DNA of 64,000 bases from Clostridia bacterium (GTDB lineage: Bacteria; Bacillota; Clostridia; TANB77; UBA1234), in NCBI GenBank assembly GCA_900753975.1, contig CAAEBC010000013.1:14309-78308 (forward strand), given 5' to 3'. A program made the translations under genes and the position numbers. Below, piece by piece: positions 43,102 through 52,526 of the stretch. Numbering within the stretch: the first letter of the stretch is position 1; every line of letters begins with the position of its first letter. The notes under the pieces were generated by a model, which was given only the letters and a program-made list of their open reading frames with translations, ran no database searches and was not told the origin of the DNA.

Positions 43102-44862
43102 ATGAAAGCATATGAATTAAGAAGAAAATACATAGAATTTTTTAAAGCACATGGACATAAGGAAATTCCAAGTGCACCAGTTGTACCTGAAAACGATCCA
43201 ACTGTTTTATTTACAACTGCAGGAATGCATCCTCTAGTTCCTTATTTATTAGGTGAGCCTCATCCACAAGGAAAGAGACTTACTGATTATCAAAAATGTA
43301 TTAGAACTGGAGATATTGATTCTGTAGGTGATAACAGTCACTTAACATTTTTTGAAATGATGGGTAACTGGTCTTTAGGAGATTATTTTAAGCATGAATC
43401 TATAGAGATGAGCTATAACTTTTTAAAAGATGTTTTAGGTTTTGATATGAATAAAATTTCTGTAACTGTTTTTGCGGGTGAAGATGGAATCCCAAGAGAT
43501 GAAGAAGCAGCAGACAGATGGGCAGAAATGGGAATACCAAGAGATAGGATTTATTATTGCTCTAGAGAGCATAACTGGTGGGGACCTGCTGGAGAAACAG
43601 GACCTTGTGGACCAGATACAGAGATTTTCTATGATACGGGTAAGGAAAAATGCAGTGAGCATTGCGACCCAACTTGTAGCTGTGGAAAATATCTAGAGAT
43701 TTGGAATAACGTTTTTATGCAATACAATAAAACAAAAGACGGAAAATACGAACCTTTAAAAGCACCAAACGTAGATACAGGACTTGGATTAGAGAGAGTT
43801 ATTGGACTTTTACAAGGCAAGAGCAGTGTATATGACACAGAGCTTTTTGCAGACGTAATTGCTAAAATTAAAGAACTATCTACAGACTATAACGTACCAA
43901 GTGCACGTATTATAGCAGATCATTTAAGAACATCTATGTTTATGATAGTAGATGGTGTTAGACCAAGTAACGTAGAACAAGGATATGTTTTAAGAAGACT
44001 TCTAAGAAGAGTTATTAGACACATGAGAAAGATAGGATTTAATCCTGATGATATCACAGTATTAATAGATACATTTGTAAAAATCACAACAGAAATGTAT
44101 CCAGAAATACCAGCAAATCAAGATACAATAAAAGAAGTAGTTATCGAAGAAAAAAATAAATTCATGAAAACTTTGGAGCACGGCGAAAAAGAATTTTCTA
44201 AAAACGTAGCCAAAGCAAAAGCAGAAGGAAAAGAAAAACTAGATGGTCAAGTGGTATTTAGATTATATGATACATTTGGTTTTCCTCCTGAAATGACAGC
44301 AGAGCTTGCCGAAGAAGCTGGACTTAAGATAGACATGGAAGAATTTAACGAACTATTTAAAAAGCATCAAGACTTATCTAGAGCTGGTTCAGAAGCAAAA
44401 TTCAAGGGCGGACTTGCTGATCATAGTGAGCAAACAACAGCTTATCATACAGCTACACACTTATTACATAAGGCTCTTCAAATCGTTTTAGGTGAGCATG
44501 CAACACAAAAAGGCTCAAACCTAACAGCTGAAAGACTAAGATTTGACTTTGCAAATCCATGTAAAGTTACTCCAGAGCAACTAAAAGAAGTTGAAGATAT
44601 TGTAAATGAACAAATCAAAAGAGATTTACCTGTAACTTGTGAAGAAATGACTTTGGAAGAAGCAAAGGCCTCTGGTGCTACTGGACTTTTTGCTAATAAA
44701 TATGGAGAGAAAGTAAAAGTATATACTATTGGAGATTTCAGCAAAGAAATTTGTGGAGGACCTCACGTAGAGAGAACTGGTGGAATGGGTCACTTTAAGA
44801 TATTAAAAGAGGAAGGTGTAGCAGCTGGAATCAGAAGAATTAAAGCTGTACTTGAAAAATAA
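43102..44862 (+). CDS. alaS: Alanyl-tRNA synthetase, short form without the C-Ala domain
   Basis: A 586-residue enzyme; most bacterial AlaRS have about 870. The class II core is intact (ELRRKYIEFFKAHGHKEIPS, FTTAGMHPLVPYLLG, HLTFFEMMGNWSLGDYFKHE, GLGLERV). The editing domain is present, with HTATHLLHKAL and the CGGPHVERTGGMGHF zinc motif. The C-terminal DHHA1/C-Ala region that normally follows is missing, and the frame ends cleanly in IKAVLEK with hit-type gene 22 nt later. ATG chosen after GAGGAGG. Short AlaRS forms exist in some bacteria; a second, longer copy elsewhere cannot be excluded. Confidence 0.92.
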   Translation: MKAYELRRKYIEFFKAHGHKEIPSAPVVPENDPTVLFTTAGMHPLVPYLLGEPHPQGKRLTDYQKCIRTGDIDSVGDNSHLTFFEMMGNWSLGDYFKHESIEMSYNFLKDVLGFDMNKISVTVFAGEDGIPRDEEAADRWAEMGIPRDRIYYCSREHNWWGPAGETGPCGPDTEIFYDTGKEKCSEHCDPTCSCGKYLEIWNNVFMQYNKTKDGKYEPLKAPNVDTGLGLERVIGLLQGKSSVYDTELFADVIAKIKELSTDYNVPSARIIADHLRTSMFMIVDGVRPSNVEQGYVLRRLLRRVIRHMRKIGFNPDDITVLIDTFVKITTEMYPEIPANQDTIKEVVIEEKNKFMKTLEHGEKEFSKNVAKAKAEGKEKLDGQVVFRLYDTFGFPPEMTAELAEEAGLKIDMEEFNELFKKHQDLSRAGSEAKFKGGLADHSEQTTAYHTATHLLHKALQIVLGEHATQKGSNLTAERLRFDFANPCKVTPEQLKEVEDIVNEQIKRDLPVTCEEMTLEEAKASGATGLFANKYGEKVKVYTIGDFSKEICGGPHVERTGGMGHFKILKEEGVAAGIRRIKAVLEK

Positions 44863-44883
44863 TGTTATTTAGGAGGTTTCGAA

Positions 44884-45231
44884 ATGTCAGATTGTATTTT
44901 TTGTAAGATAGCAAATCACGAAATACCAGCAAAAATAATAGATGAAAATGAGTATGTTATAGCTTTTGAAGATGCATCACCAGTTGCACCAGTACACGTA
45001 TTGGTTGTTCCTAAAAAACATATTTCAAATTTTATGGAATTAGATGATGAAAATCTTGAATATGTAAAAGAAATTCACAAAATGATTCAAAAAGTTGCTA
45101 AAGTTAAAAAGGTTGATGAGACTGGTTTTAGAGTGATAACAAATTATGGTGAAGATGGTGGACAAACAGTTATGCATCTACACTATCATATTATTGGTGG
45201 CAAGAGATTAGGACCTAAAATAGTTCATTAA
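44884..45231 (+). CDS. HIT-family (HINT-like) nucleotide hydrolase
   Basis: A 115-residue protein of usual length. CIFCKIANHEIPAKIIDENE at the start (two Cys, as in zinc-binding HINT proteins), PVHVLVVPKKHI in the middle, and the histidine triad GQTVMHLHYHIIGGKRLGP at the end. It hydrolyses phosphoramidates of AMP, including mis-formed aminoacyl-adenylates, which fits its place 22 nt after alaS. AGGAGG precedes the ATG. Confidence 0.94.
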   Translation: MSDCIFCKIANHEIPAKIIDENEYVIAFEDASPVAPVHVLVVPKKHISNFMELDDENLEYVKEIHKMIQKVAKVKKVDETGFRVITNYGEDGGQTVMHLHYHIIGGKRLGPKIVH

Positions 45232-45251
45232 TAAAATATAAAAATCATTGT

Positions 45252-45299
45252 GGGTGGCAATGAGACTTATTATATTGTAGTCTTGTTGCGCCCTTTTTT
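45252..45299 (+). terminator. Terminator after the HIT gene
   Basis: GGGTGGCAATGAGACT pairs with AGTCTTGTTGCGCCC (minor bulges) and is followed by TTTTTT. Confidence 0.75.
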
Positions 45300-45341
45300 C
45301 TTGTAACATTCGTTACGAAAATTTCAAAGGTAAGGTGTAAA

Positions 45342-45911
45342 ATGGAAAATATAAATAGTTATTTTAAATTGGCAATGTTTATTCCTATTGGAATAGCAGT
45401 GTTTATTTCAATATTAATAACTCCGTATTTAAAGTTAGGAAACTATAAGATTGTATGTAAAGCAAGAGAGCAAAACATATATGTAAAAGGTAATTTTATT
45501 TGGCCTACTCCTGGAGTGACAGGGATATCTTCTTATTTTGGAAGAAGAAAAACTCCAGTAAAAGGAGCTTCTACATTTCATAAAGGGATAGATATTTTAG
45601 CGTCTCAAGGTACAAATGTTTATGCAACAGCAAGTGGAAAAGTAGTGATAGCGGGATTTAGTGCTTCTGGTGGATATATGTTAAAAATAGAACATGAAAA
45701 TAATTATACGTCGTCGTATTGTCATTTATCGGAAAGATTGTATGTTAAGAATGGCGAATATGTGAGGAGCGGACAAAAAATTGGAACCGTAGGTCCAAAG
45801 TATCTTTCAAATGGAAAATTAAATGGTGCAACAACAGGAGTTCATTTACACTTTGCTATTACCAATAATGGAGAGGCAATAGATCCACTAAAAATATTAA
45901 ATATTAGGTAG
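45342..45911 (+). CDS. M23-family (LytM) peptidoglycan peptidase
   Basis: A 189-residue protein with an N-terminal membrane anchor (LAMFIPIGIAVFISILITPY), so active outside the cell. The M23 domain (about 60-185) has ISSYFGRRKTPVKGASTFHK, GIDILASQGTNVYATASGKV, SYCHLSE and GVHLHFAI, giving the His/Asp and HxH zinc ligands. It would cleave peptide cross-links of the wall. Immediately upstream of the S-layer gene, but with its own start region. Confidence 0.9.
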   Translation: MENINSYFKLAMFIPIGIAVFISILITPYLKLGNYKIVCKAREQNIYVKGNFIWPTPGVTGISSYFGRRKTPVKGASTFHKGIDILASQGTNVYATASGKVVIAGFSASGGYMLKIEHENNYTSSYCHLSERLYVKNGEYVRSGQKIGTVGPKYLSNGKLNGATTGVHLHFAITNNGEAIDPLKILNIR

Positions 45912-46045
45912 CCGTAGGTATTTCATAATGTACAATAAAATTTACGGTATAAGTAAAATAAATTTTACAAAAAGTAACAAAAATTAACTCTCCGTAATGA
46001 GAATGTAAACAGTTTGTAAAATTGGTAAACATTTTATAAACTGTG

Positions 46046-46073
46046 TTGACTCTAAAAATTTAACGTATATAAT
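46046..46073 (+). promoter_or_regulatory. S-layer gene promoter
   Basis: TTGACT, a 16-nt spacer, then TATAAT, in a 303-nt spacer. No equivalent lies in front of the inverted copy. Confidence 0.75.
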
Positions 46074-46079
46074 GACATT

Positions 46080-46213
46080 GTAGTTAGGAAAACATGGCAA
46101 TAATTCCATAAATTTCTTAACACTTAGGTTGTTACAGAGCAGAAAAGGTGGAAAGGGGCAACCTAATAAAAATTACTTTCTGCCGAAACAAAAAATTAAA
46201 GGAGGATATTCTA
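46080..46213 (+). promoter_or_regulatory. Structured 134-nt 5' leader of the S-layer mRNA
   Basis: TAGGTTG (46125-46131) can pair with CAACCTA (46159-46165), enclosing a purine-rich loop. The leader ends in AAAGGAGG 9 nt before the ATG. Long stable leaders are known for other S-layer mRNAs; a stabilising role is inferred. Confidence 0.5.
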
Positions 46214-46214
46214 A

Positions 46215-48800
46215 ATGAAAAGAATAGTATCATTATTATTAGCGCTTTCAATGGTTCTTAGTATGTTTACTGTATCTTTTGCTGGAACAAGCTTAAAAGA
46301 TATCGAAGGTAAAAAATACCAAGCTGCAGTTGAAGCACTAGTTGAATTAGGTGTTGTTTCTGGTTACCCAGATGGAACATACCTACCAGACAATGTAGTA
46401 ACAAGAGCAGAACTTGCTAAATTATTAGTAGTTGCTTATGGATTAGAGCCAGCTGCTGAAGCTTCAAAAGGTGTTACACCTTTCGCTGATGTAAACGCAG
46501 TTGCAAATCACTGGGCTTCTGGCTACATTAACGTATCAGCTGATTACAAATTCGTTAATGGTTACCCAGATGGTTCATTCAAAGGTGATGCTACAGTTAC
46601 ATATGCTGAAGCTATCACAATGTGTTTAAGAGTTTTAGGTTATGCTAATGAAATTGATTCAAAGGGAACATGGCCAACAAACTACATAGCAAAAGCACAA
46701 GATCTTAAATTAATGAAAGATATCGAATTTGCTTCTTACAACGATGGAGCTAAAAGAGGAGATATCGCTTTATTAATCTGGAATATGTTAAGAACTCCTA
46801 TGTGGGAAGTTACTGGCGAAACAGAGGGTGATGGTTTAGCATCTGCACCTAACAGATATATGTTAAACGTAAAATTCTCTGATTATGCATATACAGACAA
46901 AGCTACTTTCGAAGGATTCGAAATTAAAGAAGATAAGAAAGAAGAAGTTGCTAAAGTATATGTTTCATTAGAAAATGGCGACAGCAAAAAAGAATACGAA
47001 ATATTAGATAATAAAGAATATGAATATGCTGGAAATGATTTTTATAAATTTGTTCCTGGAACAGAAGTAGAAGTATTAGTTAACGAAGATGATAAAACTT
47101 TATTAACTATGGTTGCTACAGGTTCTGACAAATTAGTAGAAGGCGACAAAGATGAAGTTAATGATAAATATGATTTATCAGGTGACTATGATTATGCTTA
47201 TGCAAGAGTTGAAGGTAAGAAAGTAAAAAATTCTACAACTTTAACTGGTGCTAAATACGAATATGTATACAAATTTGAAGAAAAAACAGATTACGTAAAA
47301 GTAAATGGTAGAAGATTAGAAAAAGATGATTATACAGATAAACTAATTCTTCGTGGTGGCGAAAGAGTTGAATTATCTGATATCAAAGTTGGAGACATTA
47401 TCACTACTGTTGAAGTTTCAAATGGTGAGACATTCTATGTAATCGGTGGAACAGAAGTTGAAGGTAAATTAACTAAAGTTTCTGAAGAAGATTACGAAAA
47501 TGTTACTGGAACGTACATCAATGCAGTTATCGGTGGAAAAGACTACAAAGTAGCAGACGGTGCTAAATATGTAGAAGATCCAGAAAAAGATGCTGAAAAA
47601 GCGGGAACAACATTAGCAAATTCTTGGGAAAAAGGAATGAAGAACGAAGAAGTTGTTGCTAAATTAGATCCAGTTTTCGGTAAAGTTGTAAGAGTTGAAT
47701 TCGATGGTCACATTGGTGATGGCGAAGACACAACATACAAATTCTTTGCTGCAACATCTGATGTTTACACAGGTAAAACATCTAAAGAGTATTATATTGA
47801 ATTAGCTACAGTTGATGGAGATGCTGAAGAATTCAAATTTGCTAAAGCAGCTATCACTACAGCTAAAGCTTTATATACTGAAGAATTAGAAGGCAGATTC
47901 GTTGCTGTTGAATTAAATGATGACGACGAAGTTGTTGATGTAAAAGTAGTAGCTGACGAAAGTAAGATCACATATGGTGCTGAACCTAACGAATACTACG
48001 AAATCACAAAATTAACAAACGCTGAATATGACAAAGATGAAAAAGCTGTTACAGACGGAACAGATAGCTTCCCAGTAACAAAGAATGTTATCGTTGTAAT
48101 CGAAAAGACTATCAACGAAGGAAAGAAGAACGAAGAAAAAGTTGTTGAATTCTCTGACTTAAGCGAATTAGAAGGCTTAAAGAAGAAAGATATGGTTGTT
48201 GTTATTGATAAAGACGCTGACATCCAAACAGCTAAATATGTTGTAATCAAAGATGCTGAAAAGACATCTGATAACAAAGTTGGTAAAGTTAAGAGTGTTG
48301 TTAAGAATAAACTTGGCGACTACGAAGTAACTCTTGAAACAGAAGATGGTAAAGAAACAGCTATCGTTGCTGATGCTGATTACGCTAAAGTAAAAGCTCA
48401 TGAAGATGGTGTTGTTGTTTACACAACTGAAACAAATAGCGATGATGAATTAGAATTCAACTTCGTTAAAGGTATCGCATATGATGAATTAGATGACACA
48501 AATACAAATCATGGTTATGTATCAGCTGTTGACGGTGATTTATTCACAGTTAAGAATGCTGGTGCTGGTACTTACGATTTAACATCTAAGACAGTTACAG
48601 ATGCTTGGGAAGATGCTACAATCGTTATCGTAGAAGTAACAGAAGTTAAAGGTGACGCTCATCAATACGAAGTAGATACTATCACAACAGTAGCTTTAGA
48701 CGAATTAAGTCTTGAAGTTGCAGATAGAATATCTTTAGGTAAAGACGGAGAAGACGTTGAAGCTGTATTCGTAATCAGAAACATGGCTGAAATGGACTAA
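46215..48800 (+). CDS. Main S-layer protein (expressed copy)
   Basis: An 861-residue protein. Signal peptide KRIVSLLLALSMVLSMFTVS ending FAG; SLH repeats at about 28-75 (SGYPDGTYLPDNVVTRAELA), 92-140 (NGYPDGSFKGDATVTYAEAI) and 150-195. The rest is a highly charged, Asp/Glu/Lys/Val-rich beta protein ending VFVIRNMAEMD. Strong promoter, long leader and AAAGGAGG suggest high expression. From residue 127 onward it is matched by a diverged inverted copy at 49052-51300, with an identical 55-bp DNA block at the junction, so its C-terminal part is probably exchangeable. Only the N-terminal portion with promoter and signal peptide is fixed. Confidence 0.9.
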   Translation: MKRIVSLLLALSMVLSMFTVSFAGTSLKDIEGKKYQAAVEALVELGVVSGYPDGTYLPDNVVTRAELAKLLVVAYGLEPAAEASKGVTPFADVNAVANHWASGYINVSADYKFVNGYPDGSFKGDATVTYAEAITMCLRVLGYANEIDSKGTWPTNYIAKAQDLKLMKDIEFASYNDGAKRGDIALLIWNMLRTPMWEVTGETEGDGLASAPNRYMLNVKFSDYAYTDKATFEGFEIKEDKKEEVAKVYVSLENGDSKKEYEILDNKEYEYAGNDFYKFVPGTEVEVLVNEDDKTLLTMVATGSDKLVEGDKDEVNDKYDLSGDYDYAYARVEGKKVKNSTTLTGAKYEYVYKFEEKTDYVKVNGRRLEKDDYTDKLILRGGERVELSDIKVGDIITTVEVSNGETFYVIGGTEVEGKLTKVSEEDYENVTGTYINAVIGGKDYKVADGAKYVEDPEKDAEKAGTTLANSWEKGMKNEEVVAKLDPVFGKVVRVEFDGHIGDGEDTTYKFFAATSDVYTGKTSKEYYIELATVDGDAEEFKFAKAAITTAKALYTEELEGRFVAVELNDDDEVVDVKVVADESKITYGAEPNEYYEITKLTNAEYDKDEKAVTDGTDSFPVTKNVIVVIEKTINEGKKNEEKVVEFSDLSELEGLKKKDMVVVIDKDADIQTAKYVVIKDAEKTSDNKVGKVKSVVKNKLGDYEVTLETEDGKETAIVADADYAKVKAHEDGVVVYTTETNSDDELEFNFVKGIAYDELDDTNTNHGYVSAVDGDLFTVKNAGAGTYDLTSKTVTDAWEDATIVIVEVTEVKGDAHQYEVDTITTVALDELSLEVADRISLGKDGEDVEAVFVIRNMAEMD
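46594..46648 (+). repeat. 55-bp inverted repeat, left arm (in the expressed gene)
   Basis: Identical, in opposite orientation, to 51218-51272. It encodes VTYAEAITMCLRVLGYA of the SLH region. Confidence 0.9.
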
Positions 48801-48820
48801 TCTATAGTCACTAACTAAGA

Positions 48821-48853
48821 AAGCGAGAGGTTTTAAAGCCTCTCGTTTTTTTG
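48821..48853 (+). terminator. Terminator of the expressed S-layer gene
   Basis: GCGAGAGG pairs with CCTCTCG around TTTTAAAG, followed by TTTTTTT. Mirrored at 49001-49035. Confidence 0.9.
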
Positions 48854-48964
48854 TTTTTTGATTAGTTGATAAAGTTAGAATTGCATATTCAATTTTCTTT
48901 GCCATTTTTATTAAATTATTTAATAAAATAATTTTTATAATACACTTATAATACACATAAATAT

Positions 48965-48990
48965 CCCCCAGTAAAAAAGTGGGGGTTTCT
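48965..48990. terminator. Central hairpin between the two S-layer copies
   Basis: CCCCCA pairs with TGGGGG around a 9-nt loop, followed by TTTCTTC. It sits in the 140-bp spacer between the two converging cassettes and would block read-through either way. Confidence 0.6.
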
Positions 48991-49000
48991 TCTAAATACA

Positions 49001-49035
49001 AAAAAGCGAGAGGTCTTAAAACCTCTCGTTTTTTT
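49001..49035 (-). terminator. Terminator of the silent S-layer copy
   Basis: The inverse of 48821-48853: GCGAGAGG / CCTCTCG with A/T runs on both sides. Confidence 0.85.
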
Positions 49036-49051
49036 AGTTAGTGACTATAGA

Positions 49052-51300
49052 TTAGTCCATTTCAGGCATGTTTCTGATTACGAATACAGCTTCAACGTCT
49101 TGTCCGTCTTTACCTAGAGATATTCTATCTGCAACTTCAAGACTTAATTCGTCTAAAGTTACTGTTGTGATAGTATCTACTTTGTATTGAACATTTACTT
49201 TGTCATCTTCTGTTACTTCTATGATAACGATTGTAGCATCTTCATAAGTATCTTTAAATGTTTTAGATGTTAAATTGTAAGTCTTGTCACCTTCAATTGT
49301 GAACATATTTCTACTAATAGCTGATACATAACCATATTTGTATTTGTAGCGTTTAATTCATCATATTTGATACCTTTAACGAAGTGGAATACTAATTCAT
49401 CATCGCTATTTGTTTCAGTTGTGTAAACAACAACACCATCTTCATGAGCTTTTATGTTATCTTTTTCTGCATTAGCAACGATAGCTGTTTCTTTACCATC
49501 TTCTGTTTCAAGAGTTACTTCGTAGTCGCCAAGTTCATTTTTAACAACACTCTTAACTATACCAACTTTGTTATCTGATGTCTTTTCAGCATCTGCGATT
49601 ATAACAAATTTAGCTGTTTGAATATCCTCATCTTTATCTACTACAACAGTCATATCTTTTCTCTTTAATCCTTCTAATTCGCTTAAGTCAGAGAATTCAA
49701 CAACTTTTTCTTCGTTCTTCTTGCCTTTGTTGATAGTCTTTTCGATTACAACAATAACATTATCAGTTACTAGAACTTTATTTGATCCATCAGTAACAAC
49801 ATTTTCATCTTTGTCATATTCAGCATTTCCTAATGAAGTAATTTCATAGTATTCACCAGATTCTGTACCATAAGTAATTACATCTTCGTTTACTACTACT
49901 TTTACATCAACAACTTCGTCGTCGTCGTTTAACTCAACAGCAACGAATCTACCTTTTAAATCAGCATTATATAAAGCTTGAGCTTTAGCCTTAGCTTCTT
50001 TAGTTGTAGCAAATTGGAATTCTTCAGCATCACCATCAACTGTAGCTAATTCAATATAGTACTCTTTAGATGTTTTACCATTATAAACATCAGATGTTGC
50101 AGCAAAGAATTTGTATGTTGAGTCTTCACCATCACCAATGTGGCCGTCAAATTCAACTCTTACAACTTTACCGAAAACTGGATCTAATTTAGCAACAACT
50201 TCTTCGTTCTTCATTCCAGATATCCAACCACTATCAAAAGATTTGCCAGCTTTGTCAGCGTCTTTCTCTGGATCCTCTACATAATTAGCACCTTTTGCTA
50301 CTACATAGTCTTCTCCACCGATAACTGCATTGATGTATGTTCCATCAACATTTTCGTAGTTTTCTTTAGAAACTTTAGTTAATTTACCTTCAACTTCTGA
50401 ACCACCAATTACGTAGAAAGTTTCACCGTTTGAAACTTTAACAGTTGTGATGATGTCTCCAACTTTGATATCAGAAAGTTCAATTCTTTCGCCGTTACGA
50501 AGAATTAAGTCATCTGTATAATCATCTTTGTCTAATCTTCTACCATTTACTTTTACGTAATCTGCTTTATCTTCGAATTTGTATACATATTCGAAGCTTT
50601 CGCCAGATAAAGTTGTAGAAGCTTTTACTTCTTTACCTTCAACTCTTGCATAAGCATAATCATAGTCGCCTGATAATTCATATTTATCGTTAATAGCATC
50701 TTTCTTACCTTCTACTAATTTGTCAGAACCTGTAGGAACGATAGTTAATAAAGTTTTATCTTCTTCATTAACTAAAACTTCTACTTCTGTTCCTTTAACA
50801 AATGTATAGAAGTCGTTTCCAGCATATTCATATTCTGTATTTTTTAATACATCATATGAAGTCTTTGTATTTTCATTAGGTGTTATGTGATCATCTAATG
50901 TAATATATACTTTAGCAACTTCTTCTTTCTTGTCTTCTGCGATTTCGAATCCTTCGAAAGTAGCTTTATCTGTATATGCATAATCAGCGAATTTTACATT
51001 TAACATGTATCTGTTAGGTTCAGATGCTAAACCATTGCCTTCAGATTCACTTGTGATTTCCCACATTGGAGTTCTTAACATATTCCAGATTAATAAAGCG
51101 ATATCTCCTCTTTTAGCTCCATCGTTGTATGAAGCGAAATCGATATCTTTCATTAATTTAAGTTCTTGTGCTTTTGCTATGTAGTTTGTTGGCCATGTTC
51201 CTTTTGATTCGATTGCTTTAGCATAACCTAAAACTCTTAAACACATTGTGATAGCTTCAGCATATGTAACTGGCGTGCTTGCTTGAAAGCTTAATTTGGT
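49052..51300 (-). pseudogene. Silent, inverted S-layer cassette lacking promoter and signal peptide
   Basis: Reading on the minus strand, the homology begins in the second SLH repeat (SFQASTPVTYAEAITMCLRV) and runs to VFVIRNMPEMD. It lacks the promoter, signal peptide and first SLH repeat, so it cannot be exported as it stands. It matches the expressed protein in a mosaic: long identical stretches (KLDPVFGKVVRVEFDGHIGD) alternate with variable patches. Near the 3' end (about 49347) one C is missing compared with the expressed gene (AATATGG for AATCATGG), which shifts the frame and would cost the last 95 or so residues. That could be a lesion acquired while silent or an assembly error. Confidence 0.85.
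51218..51272 (-). repeat. 55-bp inverted repeat, right arm (in the silent cassette)
   Basis: Identical to the reverse complement of 46594-46648; it lies 102 bp from the recombinase start codon. Confidence 0.9.
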
Positions 51301-51373
51301 TTAGTTCTTGCCTTAACGTGTGTATTATGTGATACTTTTTAATGAAAATCTATTTATGAAAGGAGATTTTGTT

Positions 51374-52405
51374 ATGAGACTGCCAAATGGTTTTGGTTCG
51401 GTTCACAAACTAACAGGTAACAGAAGAAAGCCTTACAGAGTTAGGATTACTGTGGGTTGGGAAGATGCTAATGATATTAATAGAACACAAAAGTATAAAA
51501 CAATAGGATATTTTTCTACAAAAGAGGAGGGACTTATCGCTCTTGCCTGTTTTAATAAAAATCCTTATGATATTTCTTTCGATAACATGACTTTTAATGA
51601 AGTGTATAAGCTTTGGAGCAATGAACATTATAAAAATATTACTTCATCTTCTAAAAGAATTTGGATTGCAGCATATAAGCATAGTGAATGTTTGTATAAT
51701 AAAAATTTTAGGAGTTTAAAAGTTTCCGATTTAGAATTAGCTATAAATGTAGCAGATGTTGGTGCTGCTACTAAACTTAGGATGAAGTGTTTATATAATA
51801 TGATGTATAAATATGCAATCAAACACGAGATTACAGATAAAAATTATGCAATGTATTGTGATGTACCAAGGGTAGTTACAGTCATGGAGCGACTTCCTTT
51901 TTCGGATGAGGAGATTGATATTTTGTGGGATAATCTTAATATGCCTTTTGTAGATATGATTTTGATTAATATTTATTCTGGTCTTCGTCCACGAGAACTT
52001 GTGGAGCTACAAACAAAAAATATTGATTTAGAAAAAAAGTTAATTGTAGGTGGAATGAAGACAGATGCCGGAAAGGACAGATGTGTGCCAATACACGATA
52101 AAATATATTTTCTTATAAAGAAAAGGTTTGATTTAAAAAACGAAAGACTATTTTTAAATGAAGATATGCAAGAAATGGATTATTATAGTTACAGATTAAG
52201 ATTTATGAAGGTTATGAAAAATCTTAATATGTTTCACAGACCGCATGATGCACGTCATACTTTTATAACTAAAGCAAAACACGCAGATATAAATGAATAT
52301 ATTTTAAAACAAATTGTTGGTCATAAGATTTCAGATATTACAGAAAAAGTTTATACGCATAGGAATATTGACGAATTATACGCAGAAATTAACAAAATAA
52401 AGTAA
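51374..52405 (+). CDS. Tyrosine recombinase beside the S-layer inversion site
   Basis: A 343-residue phage-integrase-family recombinase. N-terminal arm and core-binding region (about 1-160), then the catalytic domain: first Arg in INIYSGLRPRELVELQ, the H-x-x-R box in RPHDARHTFITKA, the second His in QIVGHKISDITEKVY and the nucleophilic Tyr in KVYTHRN. ATG 51374 chosen after AAAGGAG. No phage genes, att sites or tRNA gene lie nearby. Its position next to the 55-bp repeat suggests that it catalyses the S-layer inversion; an old mobile-element remnant is the alternative. Confidence 0.88.
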   Translation: MRLPNGFGSVHKLTGNRRKPYRVRITVGWEDANDINRTQKYKTIGYFSTKEEGLIALACFNKNPYDISFDNMTFNEVYKLWSNEHYKNITSSSKRIWIAAYKHSECLYNKNFRSLKVSDLELAINVADVGAATKLRMKCLYNMMYKYAIKHEITDKNYAMYCDVPRVVTVMERLPFSDEEIDILWDNLNMPFVDMILINIYSGLRPRELVELQTKNIDLEKKLIVGGMKTDAGKDRCVPIHDKIYFLIKKRFDLKNERLFLNEDMQEMDYYSYRLRFMKVMKNLNMFHRPHDARHTFITKAKHADINEYILKQIVGHKISDITEKVYTHRNIDELYAEINKIK

Positions 52406-52460
52406 TTATGAACGATTAGTCACAAAGTATTTCCATTAAGGAGCAATTAGTATTTAGCTC

Positions 52461-52489
52461 TTGCAATTATGTATATTGTGGTTTAAAAT
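52461..52489 (+). promoter_or_regulatory. Candidate topA promoter
   Basis: TTGCAA, a 17-nt spacer, then TAAAAT, 37 nt before the topA start. Confidence 0.55.
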
Positions 52490-52526
52490 AGTATGGTAGA
52501 AAAATTAAAATGGATAGGAGATAAAT

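Larger units (their letters stand above)
46594..51272. mobile_element. Putative invertible S-layer cassette segment
   Basis: A perfect 55-bp inverted repeat bounds the segment (46594-46648 and 51218-51272; CAGTTACATATGCTGAAGCT at its outer end). Inside it the two S-layer C-terminal reading frames face each other, and their 3' ends and terminators are also mirror images (48795-48857 against 49000-49057). Inversion would fuse the alternative C-terminus in frame to the fixed promoter, signal peptide and first SLH repeat. Confidence 0.7.

Noticed and set aside
51320..51373. Extended N-terminus of the tyrosine recombinase from an upstream start
   Set aside because: The added residues are hydrophobic and unlike the family; AAAGGAG fits the ATG at 51374.
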